Part shown: positions 62,990 to 64,000 of the stretch, one piece after another
How the letters are laid out: each line of letters begins with the position of its first letter
Position numbering within the stretch: the stretch's first letter is position 1
From: Amphimedon queenslandica
Taxonomy: Eukaryota; Porifera; Demospongiae; Haplosclerida; Niphatidae
Length of the DNA: 64,000 nucleotides
Assembly: GCF_000090795.2 (NCBI RefSeq)
Contig: NW_003546427.1
Coordinates: 118,084-182,083 of the forward strand
Reading direction: 5' to 3'
Notes under the pieces: generated by a model
Databases searched by the model: none
Told to the model about the DNA's origin: nothing
What the model saw: only the letters and a program-made list of their open reading frames with translations
Program-made: the position numbers and the translations under genes

Positions 62990-63860
62990 TACACACAAGT
63001 TAGTTGATCGGATGAGGGCAAATAAGAGCTTAGTTCTTAACCAGTTCAAAGTCGTGCTATATCTCCTGTCCTACTTCAGAGCAAGTCTGTTGGCCAAGCG
63101 TTGCAAAAATATAGACATCTCTGGGCCAATCAGACTGTCCACAGTAGCGCGCAAGGGAGAGAAGCTCACATGTCTCCGTTCACAGTGCTCACTATATGTA
63201 GCTTTTTACTCTCTTTCAGGTGTTTTGAGAATCTGTTCAGGACTCCTGTCTAGATAAGAGGGGGCGTCGGAGTCAATGACTCTTACATCAAACAAGCACA
63301 TACCCTGTGGCTGCCAGACACCTCTTATTTCAACATCAGCTCGAAGGCTGTCAGAGGACGAGCTTTCATCTACCATGGGCTCCTTGATGGTTTGACTCCA
63401 GACCCAGGCTTTCATACAGAAATTTTTTGTGGGGGGGACTCTAGACTGTGCTAGCTTCTGCATACATGTACAATGTATATTTGTAATTATTTTAATTGCT
63501 TCATTGAGCAGGCTTTCATACAGAATTTATTGTGGGGGGGAAATCCCAGTGCCACCCCCCTCTCTATGAAACCCTGACCATAGAGGAAATATTGAAAATA
63601 AAGTCTCTGATTTCATTATGTCTCTGAAGAACAAGGCCACTTCTACAATCTAATGCGTGAGAGGTTGTGAAAGGGGCATTACAACCATCACAGTTGGTAG
63701 GAGTGCTCAATAAAGGTTTTAAGTATCTGAGACAGAGAGCATCTCTAAACTCATTGCCCGATAAATCAAAATGTTCCTGCTGAATAGGAAAGGCATTGAG
63801 CCAAGATGGTAGTGACTTACAATTACGTAAGATTGCTCTTTGTATATAGGATTTGCCATA
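62990..63860 (-). mobile_element. Decayed retroelement C-terminal coding fragment
   Basis: Read on the minus strand in broken frames: SWLNAFPIQQEHFDLSGNEF then FRDALCLRYLKPLLSTPTNC, CDGCNAPFTTSHALDCRSG, RHNEIRDFIF (about 63850-63590), then GVWQPQGMCLFDVRVIDSDA PSY (about 63380-63230), then SIFLQRLANRLALK and LNWLRTKLLFALIRST (63120-62995). This order (CxxC...HALxC, RHNEIRD, FFDVRV, then LAxxLA...WxRTRLxFA) is familiar from a C-terminal region repeated in many invertebrate genomes next to reverse transcriptases. Stops and frameshifts show it is dead. The exact clade is not assigned. Confidence 0.6.
63405..63541. repeat. Local duplication of CAGGCTTTCATACAGAA...GTGGGGGGG
   Basis: The words at 63406-63436 and 63508-63540 are nearly identical direct copies about 100 bp apart, between two halves of the retroelement fragment. 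This marks a small tandem duplication or a rearranged junction. Confidence 0.55.
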
Positions 63861-64000
63861 TCAATAATATGAGAGAGTGTATTATCATGAGCACTGAGTT
63901 TAAGCTTAGAAAAATCAGATCTGGACTGTAGAACTAACCTTCATGATCTGACAAAGAAAATATGTTGGAACCCTTGATTGCATCAGACAAAATAGATGTG

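Noticed and set aside
63012-63257. Plus-strand frame at the right edge
   Set aside because: Antisense shadow of the retroelement fragment read on the minus strand.

Overview
Eukaryotic (metazoan) genomic DNA, AT-rich and gene-dense, with small exons, many 40-150 nt introns and a pervasive self-complementary TACATG/GTACAT hexamer in introns and spacers. Protein similarity recalled from family knowledge, the compact alternating-strand layout and this repeat suggest a marine demosponge, most likely Amphimedon queenslandica. The species is an inference and no search was run. Most long open frames here are only exons, so every gene model below was assembled by hand from GT-AG (once GC-AG) junctions with reading phase checked across each junction.

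Layout. 463-5115 (-) N-terminal half of a MARK/PAR-1 kinase whose 3' part lies off the left edge. 5557-7131 (+) PDRG1. 7255-12403 (-) STIP1/Hop. 12696-16353 (-) selenoprotein N, with an in-frame UGA Sec codon, a hairpin just after it (SRE) and a SECIS in the short 3' UTR. 16539-19070 (+) ZFPL1. 19383-19921 (-) SRP9. 20105-23225 (+) ZCCHC9. 23767-27637 (-) an SR splicing factor of the SRSF4/5/6 type. 27955-32819 (+) SYNJ2BP/OMP25-like. 32923-37058 (+) a C19orf47-like SAM protein. 37123-41440 (+) an uncertain, possibly broken membrane-protein gene. 42287-49676 (+) PLEKHD1-like PH/coiled-coil protein. 54139-54556 (+) a small cysteine-rich membrane protein. 56240-61152 (+) the 5' part of UGP2, continuing off the right edge. 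62990-63860 (-) a decayed retroelement C-terminus.

The left 37 kb is a chain of housekeeping genes, mostly in head-to-head pairs with 180-450 bp between start codons (MARK/PDRG1, SELENON/ZFPL1, SRP9/ZCCHC9, SRSF/SYNJ2BP), two of them with the palindromic NRF1 site TGCGCATGCGC. Convergent pairs are equally tight (PDRG1/STIP1 stop codons 123 bp apart). The genes serve unrelated cell functions (chaperone relay, ER redox, Golgi, SRP, splicing, mitochondrial outer membrane), so shared promoters, not a pathway, explain the grouping.

The right 27 kb is dominated by small inverted-repeat elements (MITEs). At least nine families can be told apart by their terminal repeats, including a TA-flanked TACCGTA family, a 400 bp AGAGTAGATGATAG family, a hAT-like element with an 8 bp target duplication, and a striking three-level nest at 50216-52322. 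Two assembly gaps (39582-40038 and 53356-53959) lie in this repeat-rich part. The best-supported special system is the full selenocysteine-recoding apparatus of SELENON.
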